Origin: CATQHW01 sp964618015
Lineage (GTDB): Bacteria; Spirochaetota; Spirochaetia; SZUA-6; Bin103
NCBI GenBank assembly: GCA_964618015.1
Contig: CAZTZA010000004.1
Location: 1 to 64,000 of the forward strand
Direction: 5' to 3'
Length of the DNA: 64,000 nucleotides
This document shows positions 57,414 through 64,000 of this stretch, piece after piece; positions within the stretch are counted from its first letter, which is position 1; the number at the start of each line of letters is the position of its first letter. Under the pieces are notes generated by a model, which saw only the letters and a list, made by a program, of their open reading frames with translations, had not been told where the DNA came from and ran no database searches. Position numbers and translations under genes: made by a program.

Positions 57414-58076
57414 GTGGCGTTAAGCAAGCGGCTGAGCTGTTATTCAGCAATACACGATACGGGTCTTGTTCCGCTGTACTATGAGCCGGACCCGGATTTG
57501 GCGACTCGGCTGGCTGTTGCCTGTATGGAAGGGGGTGCGCAGTTAGTAGAGATAACGGATCGTGGTCCGGGAGCACTCAGGGCCTTCAGCGTGGTCCATG
57601 AACAACTGCGCCACTCCCAAATATGGCTTGGGGCAGGTTCGATCATGGATGCTGCGACGGCCGCACAGTACATTGCCGCTGGTGCGAATTTTATTGTTAG
57701 CCCTTCACTAGATAAGGCTACTGCGAGACTTTGTAATCGGCGGAAGATTCCTTATCTGCCTGGCTGTATCACCCCGACGGAAATTAGCCAGGCTGAGGAG
57801 CTGGGAGTAGAAATCATTAAGGTCTTTCCCGGGACTGTTGGCGGGCCAGAGTTCGTCAGTGCGATCCGCGGGCCGATGCCATGGACAAGTATTTTGCCAA
57901 CCGGTGGAGTATCGGTAAGTCAGGAAAGCATCGGCGCATGGATCAGAGCGGGCGCCTGTGCGCTTGGTATAGGTAGTGCTCTCTTTCCCGAAACTGATCG
58001 ACAGCAGAATAATTATGATCGCATTTCCGCTCGCGTTGCCGAAGCATTATCGTTTATCAGGACTGCGCGGGAATAA
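57414..58076 (+). CDS. eda: KDPG/KHG aldolase
   Basis: Cleaves 2-keto-3-deoxy-6-phosphogluconate to pyruvate and glyceraldehyde 3-phosphate, or 4-hydroxy-2-ketoglutarate to glyoxylate and pyruvate. The catalytic Lys is K136 in IIKVFPGTVGGPEFV. The Glu47 and Arg50 pair is in LVEITDRGPGAL, and GAGSIMDAATA and SPSLDKATA are family segments. Length 220 aa. GTG 57414 starts one base after the uxaC stop, so the two are coupled. Together they mark a hexuronate branch. It could accept the product of the acid-sugar dehydratase at 37957 after phosphorylation. Confidence 0.93.
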   Translation: MALSKRLSCYSAIHDTGLVPLYYEPDPDLATRLAVACMEGGAQLVEITDRGPGALRAFSVVHEQLRHSQIWLGAGSIMDAATAAQYIAAGANFIVSPSLDKATARLCNRRKIPYLPGCITPTEISQAEELGVEIIKVFPGTVGGPEFVSAIRGPMPWTSILPTGGVSVSQESIGAWIRAGACALGIGSALFPETDRQQNNYDRISARVAEALSFIRTARE

Positions 58077-58112
58077 ATGAAATTACACAGAGACGTAACT
58101 TCTTCGGTCCAG

Positions 58113-58544
58113 TCAAGGGGGCAGAGGTTGTCGACCCGAATAGCCATCCGTTACCCGGTGGAAGAAAGCAAGTGTAGGCTCGTCGCTTCTCCAGCAGAGG
58201 AATACTTGCTCACCGTCAATGATAGAAGGAAAATCGACCAGGCCTATCTCGAAGTTCCAGTCTTTGAAGAAGCATCCCATGGACTCTAATTCCTTCAAAT
58301 ACTCAAGCAGGGTGTCGCGGTACTGCATTGCTATAGGGTCGTCTTCGAATAAAGTATCGAAGTTAACTGGTTTAATGGAGGAAGATTTAGGGTTTGCGGG
58401 GGTTAATTGGCCTTTTTGCGGCGAGATCTTCTGTAGGTAGGACCGTAGATCTTGTCCAGTCTGAAGAATATCAGCAACGATGCGTCTGACCAGTGGTAGC
58501 GCATGCGACGCCTCATCTCGAGAAAAATATCGTTGGAATTCCAT
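58113..58544 (-). CDS. DUF2203 family protein
   Basis: Small protein of 143 aa in the DUF2203 family. MEFQRYFSRDEASHALPLVRRIVADILQTG opens it. The C-terminal half has ELESMGCFFKDWNFEIGLVDFPSIIDGEQVFLCWRSDEPTLAFFHRV, the conserved DUF2203 block. The family has no assigned function. ATG at 58544 is used, with GATAACGAC upstream and no strong Shine-Dalgarno. It is divergent from hisD (81 bases apart) and convergent with the KDPG aldolase gene. Confidence 0.85.
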   Translation of the reverse strand: MEFQRYFSRDEASHALPLVRRIVADILQTGQDLRSYLQKISPQKGQLTPANPKSSSIKPVNFDTLFEDDPIAMQYRDTLLEYLKELESMGCFFKDWNFEIGLVDFPSIIDGEQVFLCWRSDEPTLAFFHRVTDGYSGRQPLPP

Positions 58545-58625
58545 GTCGTTATGCTCCAGAGCGGTCGGAACCCTGCGGGAGCATCCCAGCGGGGTCAACT
58601 ACGCTTCCCATGATATTCTAGAATC

Positions 58626-59954
58626 GTGACGAAAATACGGACGTTTATCTACTCAGAAGCTAAAGACCGCCGGGAGCTGGACGAGATGCTGCGTCGGCTT
58701 TCGGGTGCGATAGGAGGCAACGTTGCACTGAGTGCAGAGGTTGCGGGATTTATCGACGACGTTCGTCGAGACCGCGATACTGCCTTGGTAGCGCACATGA
58801 AAGCGTTCAGCGATCCAGATTTCGATGCATCAATGATCCGTGTATCGCCCCAGTTGATTCAATTGGCAGTTGACCGTGTTGATTCCGAGCTTCGTAATGC
58901 TCTTGAACGTGCGATTAACCATGTTCGGCGTTATCAGGAACACATTGCTCCCCCGCTGTTGCCAGATACCAAGGTTGACGACGCCAGCCTGGGGTTGCGG
59001 TTTGAGCCGATTCAATCGGTCGGTTTGTTAGTGCCTGGAGGACGAGCTTCCTATCCGTCAACCCTTCTAATGTTGGCGGTTCCTGCGCAGGTAGCGGGTG
59101 TCGAGCGTATTTGCTTAGCAACCCCACCACCTGACCTCGACCGGGGTCTGACTCCGCACGGTCCACAGATCGCTGACGAGGTATTGGCAACAGCATTTCT
59201 ACTTGATATCGATGAGGTCTATTGCATAGGAGGAAGTCATGCAGCAGCGGCGCTCGCTATGGGCACGCAGACCGTCCAGTCGGTTGACTTCATTGCTGGG
59301 CCAGGTAGCGTTTATGTGCAGGAAGCGAAGCGGCAGTTGTTCGGAATCGTAGGGGTAGATGGTCTTTACGGTCCGAGTGAAATAGCAATCCTGGCCGACG
59401 GAACAGCCAATCCATCCTGGGTCGCTGCTGATGTTCTGGCGCAGTTAGAGCATGATCCGGGTGCTGCTTTTGTCGTCTCGGAGCACATTGAGGTGTTAGA
59501 AGCGGTTCAGGCGCAACTTACCCAGCAACTGAGCGAACGAGGTCGGCAGGATGGGATTCAACGAGGCATAGAAAGGTCTGCAGCATTCGTGCTAGCTGCC
59601 AACCGAAACGAGGCTTGTACTATTATGAACCGTCTTGCAGCAGAGCATGCAGTACTAGCTGTCTCTGATCCGCACAAGCTACTTGAAAGCCTAAAGAGCT
59701 CCGGTGCATATTTTCTTGGGAGTGCACCAGTTGCCAGCGGCGATTACTATGCTGGGCCGAGCCACTGTTTGCCTACTGGATCAACTGGGCGGTTTTCTTC
59801 AGGTTGTAGTGTGTATACGTTCCTGCGCCGTGCTAGCGTAGAGGAGTATCCTCACGGGATGTCACACCAAACGATCCATGATATAGCAACAATTGCGCTG
59901 GCAGAGGGCCTAGACGCACACGCGGCTAGCGTTCGCATTAGGGAAGACTCTTAG
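58626..59954 (+). CDS. hisD: Histidinol dehydrogenase HisD
   Basis: Two-step NAD oxidation of L-histidinol to histidine, last step of the pathway. PVASGDYYAGPSHCLPTG and RFSSGCSVYTFLRRAS hold the substrate and zinc region. NRLAAEHAVLAV contains the catalytic Glu-His pair. VLLVPGGRASYPSTLLMLAVPA and FIAGPGSVYVQEAKRQLFGIVG bind NAD. Length 442 aa. GTG 58626 is used. The gene is alone, apart from other his genes. HisD homologues also act on other amino alcohols, but the residues here look canonical. It is convergent with the regulator gene, 8 bases apart. Confidence 0.95.
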   Translation: MTKIRTFIYSEAKDRRELDEMLRRLSGAIGGNVALSAEVAGFIDDVRRDRDTALVAHMKAFSDPDFDASMIRVSPQLIQLAVDRVDSELRNALERAINHVRRYQEHIAPPLLPDTKVDDASLGLRFEPIQSVGLLVPGGRASYPSTLLMLAVPAQVAGVERICLATPPPDLDRGLTPHGPQIADEVLATAFLLDIDEVYCIGGSHAAAALAMGTQTVQSVDFIAGPGSVYVQEAKRQLFGIVGVDGLYGPSEIAILADGTANPSWVAADVLAQLEHDPGAAFVVSEHIEVLEAVQAQLTQQLSERGRQDGIQRGIERSAAFVLAANRNEACTIMNRLAAEHAVLAVSDPHKLLESLKSSGAYFLGSAPVASGDYYAGPSHCLPTGSTGRFSSGCSVYTFLRRASVEEYPHGMSHQTIHDIATIALAEGLDAHAASVRIREDS

Positions 59955-59962
59955 CTATACGG

Positions 59963-60643
59963 CTAAAATTTCTTCTGGTCCATAGGCTTGGCCAGTATTT
60001 TTGATGCTGCTTGAGTTCCAATAGTCACGGCCCCAAGTTCAGTTTGCAAGGTAATCGCGTCGGCGGCTCGATCCAGCAGTTCAACCGTGACGCTCTTACC
60101 GGGATGCAATTTGCTACGGTGTACGAATTGTAGAAACTCTGGATCTTGATCTGTGACACGCTTTATCTGAAGCTCGACCTGTGGCGGTTGCTCTATGAGA
60201 CTATCAAAGACTGTTTGGTCAACCTGACCTCGGTGGGTCGGTATAGGGTCGCCGTGTGGATCTACTGACGGAAAGTCCAAGAGGGCGTCAATCCGCGATA
60301 GAACGAGGTCAGAGATGGCGTGTTCCAGGCTGTCAGCCTCGCCGTGTACCTCAGACCAGTCAAGTCCTACAACCTCAACCAGGAACAGCTCGACGAGTCT
60401 GTGGCGCCGAAGTACGTCCAGTGCCAGAGATTCTCCGGAATCAGTTAAGCGACTACCGTTTCGTGGCTCGTAATTGATTAGGCCGAGTCCTGCTAATGTT
60501 TTCATCATAGAGGTGGCAGTCCCGGGGGATACGTCCATCGCGTCGGCGATCTGGCCCATCGGCAGGAACTTCTCTGGACGGTCACGGTGGCCCAAGTAGA
60601 TCGCCTTGACATAGTTCTCGACCGTGCTTGAGTAGACGCTCAT
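59963..60643 (-). CDS. DtxR/MntR-family metal-dependent transcriptional regulator
   Basis: Metal-sensing regulator with an N-terminal winged helix: VENYVKAIYLGHRDRPEKFL, then MGQIADAMDVSPGTATSMMKTLAGLGLINYE. The dimerisation helix is LVELFLVEVVGLDWSEVHGEADSLEHAISD, where Glu and His metal ligands of DtxR/MntR lie. The C-terminal about 75 residues look like the SH3-like/FeoA domain of three-domain members such as IdeR. Length 226 aa. It overlaps the SDR gene by 4 bases (ATGA) and is last in the riboflavin operon. It probably controls iron or manganese genes; autoregulation is not visible. Confidence 0.92.
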   Translation of the reverse strand: MSVYSSTVENYVKAIYLGHRDRPEKFLPMGQIADAMDVSPGTATSMMKTLAGLGLINYEPRNGSRLTDSGESLALDVLRRHRLVELFLVEVVGLDWSEVHGEADSLEHAISDLVLSRIDALLDFPSVDPHGDPIPTHRGQVDQTVFDSLIEQPPQVELQIKRVTDQDPEFLQFVHRSKLHPGKSVTVELLDRAADAITLQTELGAVTIGTQAASKILAKPMDQKKF

Positions 60644-61425
60644 GGCTTTGGGTCTGAGGCTCGTGCTGCGCCAGTACTCATTCCGCCATCTACTAGTAGT
60701 ATCTGGCCAGTGACGTACGCGGATTCATCCGAGGCGAGAAATACTACAGCACCGTCCAAGTCAGACGGCATTCCGAGTCGTTTCAGCGGTATCCGGTCGA
60801 TAATGTAGTCACGCCATTCAGCGTCTTCGAATAGTACCTCTGTTTGTGCGGTCCGGAACCAGCCGGGAGCTAGGCAGTTAACTGTGATTCCGTGAGAACC
60901 TAAAGTGTCGGATAGCGCACGTGACATTTGTAGCACACCGCCACGGCTCGCAACGTAAGGGACGATGGCGCCAAAGCCGAACACGCTGGTGACTGAGCCG
61001 ATGTTAATTATCCGACCGTAACCATTTTTAATCATTGAAGGAGCAAGTACCTGCGTGACAAAAAAAGCTCCACGTAAATTGGTGTCTAGAACCTTGTTCC
61101 AGTCGTCCCATGTGGTTTCTTGGAATGGCTTGCGCACATTGCAGCCGGCATTATTGACTAGAATGTTTACTGCTCCAATTTCTTCCGTTACTGCATGTCC
61201 AAAAGCGCGAATACTGGACTCTGATCGAATGTCTAGTGAGTATGCACGTGCCGTGCCACCCGACGAATCGATTTGATCAATAGTCTCGGCGCAGTCACGG
61301 GCATCACGTGCGGTAAGCACGAGCGAAGCCCCGGCGCGGGCTAACGCCCTACTCATGAAGTTACCAAGACCACGACTGGCCCCCGTTACTACTGCAGTGC
61401 GTCCGCTAAGGTCAAAGGAACTCAC
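60640..61425 (-). CDS. SDR oxidoreductase with Lys-to-Arg change in YxxxK
   Basis: Classical SDR of the gluconate 5-dehydrogenase/3-oxoacyl-ACP reductase group. AVVTGASRGLGNFMSRALAR binds NAD(P), NNAGCNVRKP follows and Ser144 lies in INIGS. The catalytic YxxxK reads Y157-V-A-S-R161, so the Lys is Arg, coded CGT. IPLKRLGMPSDLDGAVVFLASDESAYVTGQILLVDGG is standard. Length 261 aa. GTG 61425 starts inside the ribH stop (4-base overlap), placing this gene in the riboflavin operon. Activity with Arg is possible but lower; a different substrate or a lost function should be considered. Confidence 0.9.
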   Translation of the reverse strand: MSSFDLSGRTAVVTGASRGLGNFMSRALARAGASLVLTARDARDCAETIDQIDSSGGTARAYSLDIRSESSIRAFGHAVTEEIGAVNILVNNAGCNVRKPFQETTWDDWNKVLDTNLRGAFFVTQVLAPSMIKNGYGRIINIGSVTSVFGFGAIVPYVASRGGVLQMSRALSDTLGSHGITVNCLAPGWFRTAQTEVLFEDAEWRDYIIDRIPLKRLGMPSDLDGAVVFLASDESAYVTGQILLVDGGMSTGAARASDPKP

Positions 61426-61892
61426 GGGAAGTCTCTGATCGTTGCCATCTCAAGGGCTGCTAGTGCAGCCTCGCACCCGCGATTCACCGTTCCTCCTGAA
61501 CGAGCAATAGCCTGATGTCGGTCGTTGGCACTGACCACACCCAGCAGGATTGGTACGTCAGTGCTAAGTCCGACCTGGGTAATACCCGTCGCTACTGCAG
61601 TTCCCACCAGTTCATCGTGGTTTGTTTCTCCCTTCATTATGCATCCTACGCAGATAACGGCACTCACCTTTTCATACCGAGCTAGGTACTTGGCAGCAAA
61701 TGGCAACTCGAATGAGCCTGGGACCCATAAGATGCGTACATCTCCTGCTTTGACGCCATGCTTGATGAGGGTCGTCAGTGCTCCGTCGACTAGGCGCTGG
61801 GTAATATCATAGTTGAATCTGCTAGCCGCAATAGCAAATCGCTGACCTGTGCCTTCTAAAACCACTGGCGGAGGGGGTGTTGCTATTTTCAT
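61422..61892 (-). CDS. ribH: 6,7-dimethyl-8-ribityllumazine synthase RibH
   Basis: Condenses the ribityl-pyrimidine with 3,4-dihydroxybutanone 4-phosphate to lumazine, penultimate step of riboflavin synthesis. FAIAASRFNYDITQRLVDGA starts the fold. VLWVPGSFELPFAAKYLA and CVGCIMKGETNHDE are signature segments. GVVSANDRHQAIARSGG carries the conserved His/Arg end. Length 156 aa. The start overlaps the stop of the RibE-RibB fusion gene by 4 bases, so they are coupled. The product is normally an icosahedral or pentameric complex with riboflavin synthase. Confidence 0.96.
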   Translation of the reverse strand: MKIATPPPPVVLEGTGQRFAIAASRFNYDITQRLVDGALTTLIKHGVKAGDVRILWVPGSFELPFAAKYLARYEKVSAVICVGCIMKGETNHDELVGTAVATGITQVGLSTDVPILLGVVSANDRHQAIARSGGTVNRGCEAALAALEMATIRDFP

Positions 61893-63121
61893 GAATATAG
61901 TTGCGCGACGTGCAACATTGGCAGGGCCATCCGGCGCGCTAGTATCCGAAGTTCTGCTCGTCGCGCCATATAACCGTCGTCATCAAGGACTGGGCAGATA
62001 GCGGCGGCTGGAGGTACTCCTGCACGAGAAGCTAGCTCGACTGCTGCCTCAGTGTGTCCCTGGCGCGTGGATAGGCCTCCTGGATGGGCTGCAATGGGAA
62101 AGATATGCCCGGGTCTGGCGAAATCTCCAGGTGAGGCATCTGGATCAGCCAAAGCACGTAATGTAATAGCTCGGTCATGCGCGGATTCTCCGCTGGTCGT
62201 TCCCTTAGTAGCGTCAATTGAAACGGTAAAGCGTGTACCATGTAGAGCAGTGTTCAACGCTGTCATTGGAGCGAGTTGCAGTTGCTCCGCTCTATCCGGG
62301 GTGATTGCTGCACATAACACGCCGCTTGCTTGTCGTAGCATGCGAGTTACTGTTTTTGATGTAATCAGGGCTGCGGCAGCTACAAGGTCACCTTCGTTTT
62401 CTCGATCCACGTCGTCAACTAGCAACACCATTTTCCCTCTAGCCATTGCGTCAGTTGCATCTTCAACAGTTGCCATCGTTGGAACTGCTGTGCTGGTCTC
62501 AGTGGAGACTGGGTTGTAGGTTGATGTGTCGCGGTTGCCGGCCAATCGTTCAACATACTTGGCGATCATGTCTACTTCTACATTGACTTGATCGCCGACG
62601 TGTCGGTCAGTGAGTGCGGTGGCATGGGCAGTGTGAGGAATGATTGAAAATCCAAGCAGATCGTTTTCAAGACTCGCGACCGTGAGGCTTACACCGTCGA
62701 TTGCGATTGAACCTTCCAGCACAACGTATGGGAGCAAGGTCTTCGGTAGTTGAATTGTGAGCCAGCGTGCAGTTCCAAGATCTTGCCAATGACAGATTGT
62801 GGCAGTGTCATTCACGTGGCCTTGCACTAGGTGTCCATCAACCCGGTTTCCGTAGGCTATAGGTCGCTCTAAATTAACACGTCGACCTGCGGAGAAGGAT
62901 CCGAGGGTGGTCTTTTGTAGAGTCGCGCCAACGCTGTCGATAAGCAGCGAATCGTCTTCAAGAGAAACGACGGTTTGACATACTCCGTCAACCGCGATCG
63001 AGGATCCGACTTCGGTGCCGTCGAGTACGGTGCTGGCCCTAATAGATATACGGGCCGCATCAGCATTGGAGTGATGAACCCCGGTGACAACACCGACTTC
63101 CTCTATGATACCGCTGAACAT
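61889..63121 (-). CDS. Riboflavin synthase (RibE) - DHBP synthase (RibB) fusion
   Basis: A single 410-aa frame with two riboflavin enzymes. Residues 1-195 are riboflavin synthase alpha, a tandem repeat: MFSGIIEEVGVVTG, GNRVDGHLVQGHVND and IDGVSLTVASLENDLLGFSI. A linker of about 20 residues rich in Ser and Thr (196-215) follows. Residues 216-410 are 3,4-dihydroxy-2-butanone-4-phosphate synthase: DVDRENEGD at 237-245, SIDATKGTTSGESAHDRA, ARPGH at 336-340 and RQGHTEA. The usual fusion partner of RibB is RibA, so this order is unusual. It overlaps ribD by 19 bases and ribH by 4. No GTP cyclohydrolase II (RibA) was seen in the window. Confidence 0.92.
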   Translation of the reverse strand: MFSGIIEEVGVVTGVHHSNADAARISIRASTVLDGTEVGSSIAVDGVCQTVVSLEDDSLLIDSVGATLQKTTLGSFSAGRRVNLERPIAYGNRVDGHLVQGHVNDTATICHWQDLGTARWLTIQLPKTLLPYVVLEGSIAIDGVSLTVASLENDLLGFSIIPHTAHATALTDRHVGDQVNVEVDMIAKYVERLAGNRDTSTYNPVSTETSTAVPTMATVEDATDAMARGKMVLLVDDVDRENEGDLVAAAALITSKTVTRMLRQASGVLCAAITPDRAEQLQLAPMTALNTALHGTRFTVSIDATKGTTSGESAHDRAITLRALADPDASPGDFARPGHIFPIAAHPGGLSTRQGHTEAAVELASRAGVPPAAAICPVLDDDGYMARRAELRILARRMALPMLHVAQLYS

Positions 63122-64000
63122 CCAGATTCCTGAGGCTGCATTTTATTAGTCTGCCCGACCGTTGAGGCGATCGATCGGTAGCCAGAGATGACTGCCTGAT
63201 CGTTAATCTGTTGATGGCTGACCCTTTCCAGACGCAGTGCATCGATCAGTTGAGAGATTCTCAGATCACCAACGGACTCAGTTCCGGTGCCGATGATTAT
63301 CGGCGCCACGACTGCCACTAGCTTGTCAAACAGTCTTAGTCGGATGAATTCCGTATGGAGTGCTGCCCCGCCTTCTACCAGCAGTGAGGTCACGCCAGTT
63401 TCCGCTAGGGTAGTTAGTACCTGATCTAGGGAAACCTTGCCGTCTTTCGTGCTACCGACGACAGTGACCCGCGCGCCGGCATGCTCTAGGGCAGTACGCG
63501 CGTTTAGATCGTGTCGTTCGGTGGTAAACACTTGCGGCGGCCGCTCACCTGATAGCATACGAGAATTTTTTGGAAGTCGTAGGGTAGAGTCGATCACTAT
63601 TGGCAACGGCGGACGGTCACGCAGAGGGGTAGCTAATCGCACCGTTAGCTCCGGATCATCGGTCAGAGCCGTCTCGATGCCAACCATAATTGCATCGTGG
63701 CATGCCCGGAGCTCATGAACCATCACTCGAGCTTCGTGGTCAGAGATCCAGCGAGAATCGCCCTCGTCGGTGGCGATCCGTCCATCAATGGATTGAGCGA
63801 CCTTTAAAGTTACAAACGGTGTGCCAGCACGATGGAACTTGAAATGCACGGCATTTAATAGAACGGCCTCGGCTTCTAACACGCCTTCGATTACCTTGAT
63901 ACCGGCATCACGCAACATGCGCACGCCAGCTCCATCAACCTTTGGATGGGGGTCAGAGGTGGCGATTACCACGCACCGCACCCGTTCGTGAATAATTTGT
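63103..64000 (-). CDS. ribD: RibD pyrimidine deaminase/reductase, 3' part
   Basis: C-terminal reductase half of bifunctional RibD, reducing the ribosyl group of the pyrimidine intermediate with NADPH. The frame is open to the right edge; the visible first residues RCVVIATSDPHPKVDGAGVR are the end of the deaminase domain, so the deaminase start lies beyond 64000. FVTLKVAQSIDGRIATDEGDSRWISDHEARVMVHELRACHDAIMVG is the RibD reductase hallmark, and LVEGGAALHTEFIRLRLFDKL and APIIIGTG follow. It heads the riboflavin operon, overlapping the next gene by 19 bases. Any FMN riboswitch would lie outside the window. Confidence 0.93.
   Translation of the reverse strand, partial: QIIHERVRCVVIATSDPHPKVDGAGVRMLRDAGIKVIEGVLEAEAVLLNAVHFKFHRAGTPFVTLKVAQSIDGRIATDEGDSRWISDHEARVMVHELRACHDAIMVGIETALTDDPELTVRLATPLRDRPPLPIVIDSTLRLPKNSRMLSGERPPQVFTTERHDLNARTALEHAGARVTVVGSTKDGKVSLDQVLTTLAETGVTSLLVEGGAALHTEFIRLRLFDKLVAVVAPIIIGTGTESVGDLRISQLIDALRLERVSHQQINDQAVISGYRSIASTVGQTNKMQPQESGCSAVS

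Noticed and set aside
1..64000. CRISPR arrays, insertion sequences, integrases, phage genes or attachment-site repeats
   Set aside because: No spaced direct repeats, transposase, integrase or terminal inverted repeats were found; the sugar blocks are accessory-like but lack mobility genes.

Overview
This window looks like chromosomal DNA of an uncultivated, free-living or host-associated heterotrophic bacterium. Base composition is mid-GC, coding is dense with many 4-base ATGA overlaps, starts are ATG, GTG and TTG, and TGA is a normal stop. The lineage cannot be fixed from the sequence. ThyX-type thymidylate synthesis, an archaeal-type IMP cyclohydrolase (PurO), very long peptide-type binding proteins, LplABC-type sugar transporters and many Gfo/Idh/MocA oxidoreductases would fit Spirochaetota, Chloroflexota or a candidate phylum. 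I saw no rRNA, tRNA, CRISPR array, prophage or insertion sequence.

Layout. 1-4.0 kb: two GT-B glycosyltransferases, a CPBP membrane protein and an extended-SDR epimerase, probably glycolipid or surface-sugar work. 4.0-7.4 kb: a possible decayed transporter remnant, a gluconate-5-dehydrogenase-like SDR, a peroxiredoxin-like protein and a Cys/Met PLP enzyme. 7.4-11.7 kb: a peptide/oligosaccharide ABC importer whose binding protein and permeases converge on one shared terminator. 12-13.4 kb: a propeller glycosidase-like protein. 13.4-20.5 kb: housekeeping genes (AI-2E family transporter, HIT, PurO, quinone oxidoreductase, Nudix, ThyX), then a TlpA/CcdA/TauE thiol-redox module.

20.8-34.6 kb: a catabolic block. 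It holds a degenerate Gfo/Idh/MocA protein, TauE, an HpcH aldolase, a MetE-like methyltransferase, RhaM, peptidase E and an unknown protein, followed by an LplB/LplC/LplA-type sugar importer. Two secreted FG-GAP/VCBS propellers follow, one with a c-type heme motif, then a small membrane protein. 34.7-44.0 kb, mostly minus strand: Gfo/Idh/MocA, a TIM-barrel glycosidase-like protein, an enolase-superfamily dehydratase, an amidohydrolase-aminomutase fusion, a second Gfo/Idh/MocA and an HD phosphohydrolase, with a plus-strand secreted MORN protein between.

44.1-51.7 kb: a YkgJ-type cysteine-cluster protein, a heterodimeric ABC exporter with one degenerate ATP site, PurN, a 745-base gap, HemB and a Lon-N protein. 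51.8-58.1 kb: an M19 dipeptidase-like protein, an aldo/keto reductase, two head-to-head acyltransferase-like genes, then uronate isomerase and KDPG aldolase. 58.1-64 kb: DUF2203, HisD, and a tightly overlapping minus-strand riboflavin operon (ribD, a ribE-ribB fusion, ribH, an SDR, a DtxR-family regulator).

Taken together, the sugar genes (rhamnose mutarotase, 2-keto-3-deoxy-acid aldolases, acid-sugar dehydratase, uronate isomerase, two importers, two sulfite-exporter-family proteins) suggest a lifestyle built on deoxy-sugar and uronate polymers, possibly sulfur-containing. That is inference. The best candidates for undescribed biology are the amidohydrolase-aminomutase fusion, the propeller pair attached to the sugar importer, the organosulfur/deoxy-sugar block and the RibE-RibB fusion.
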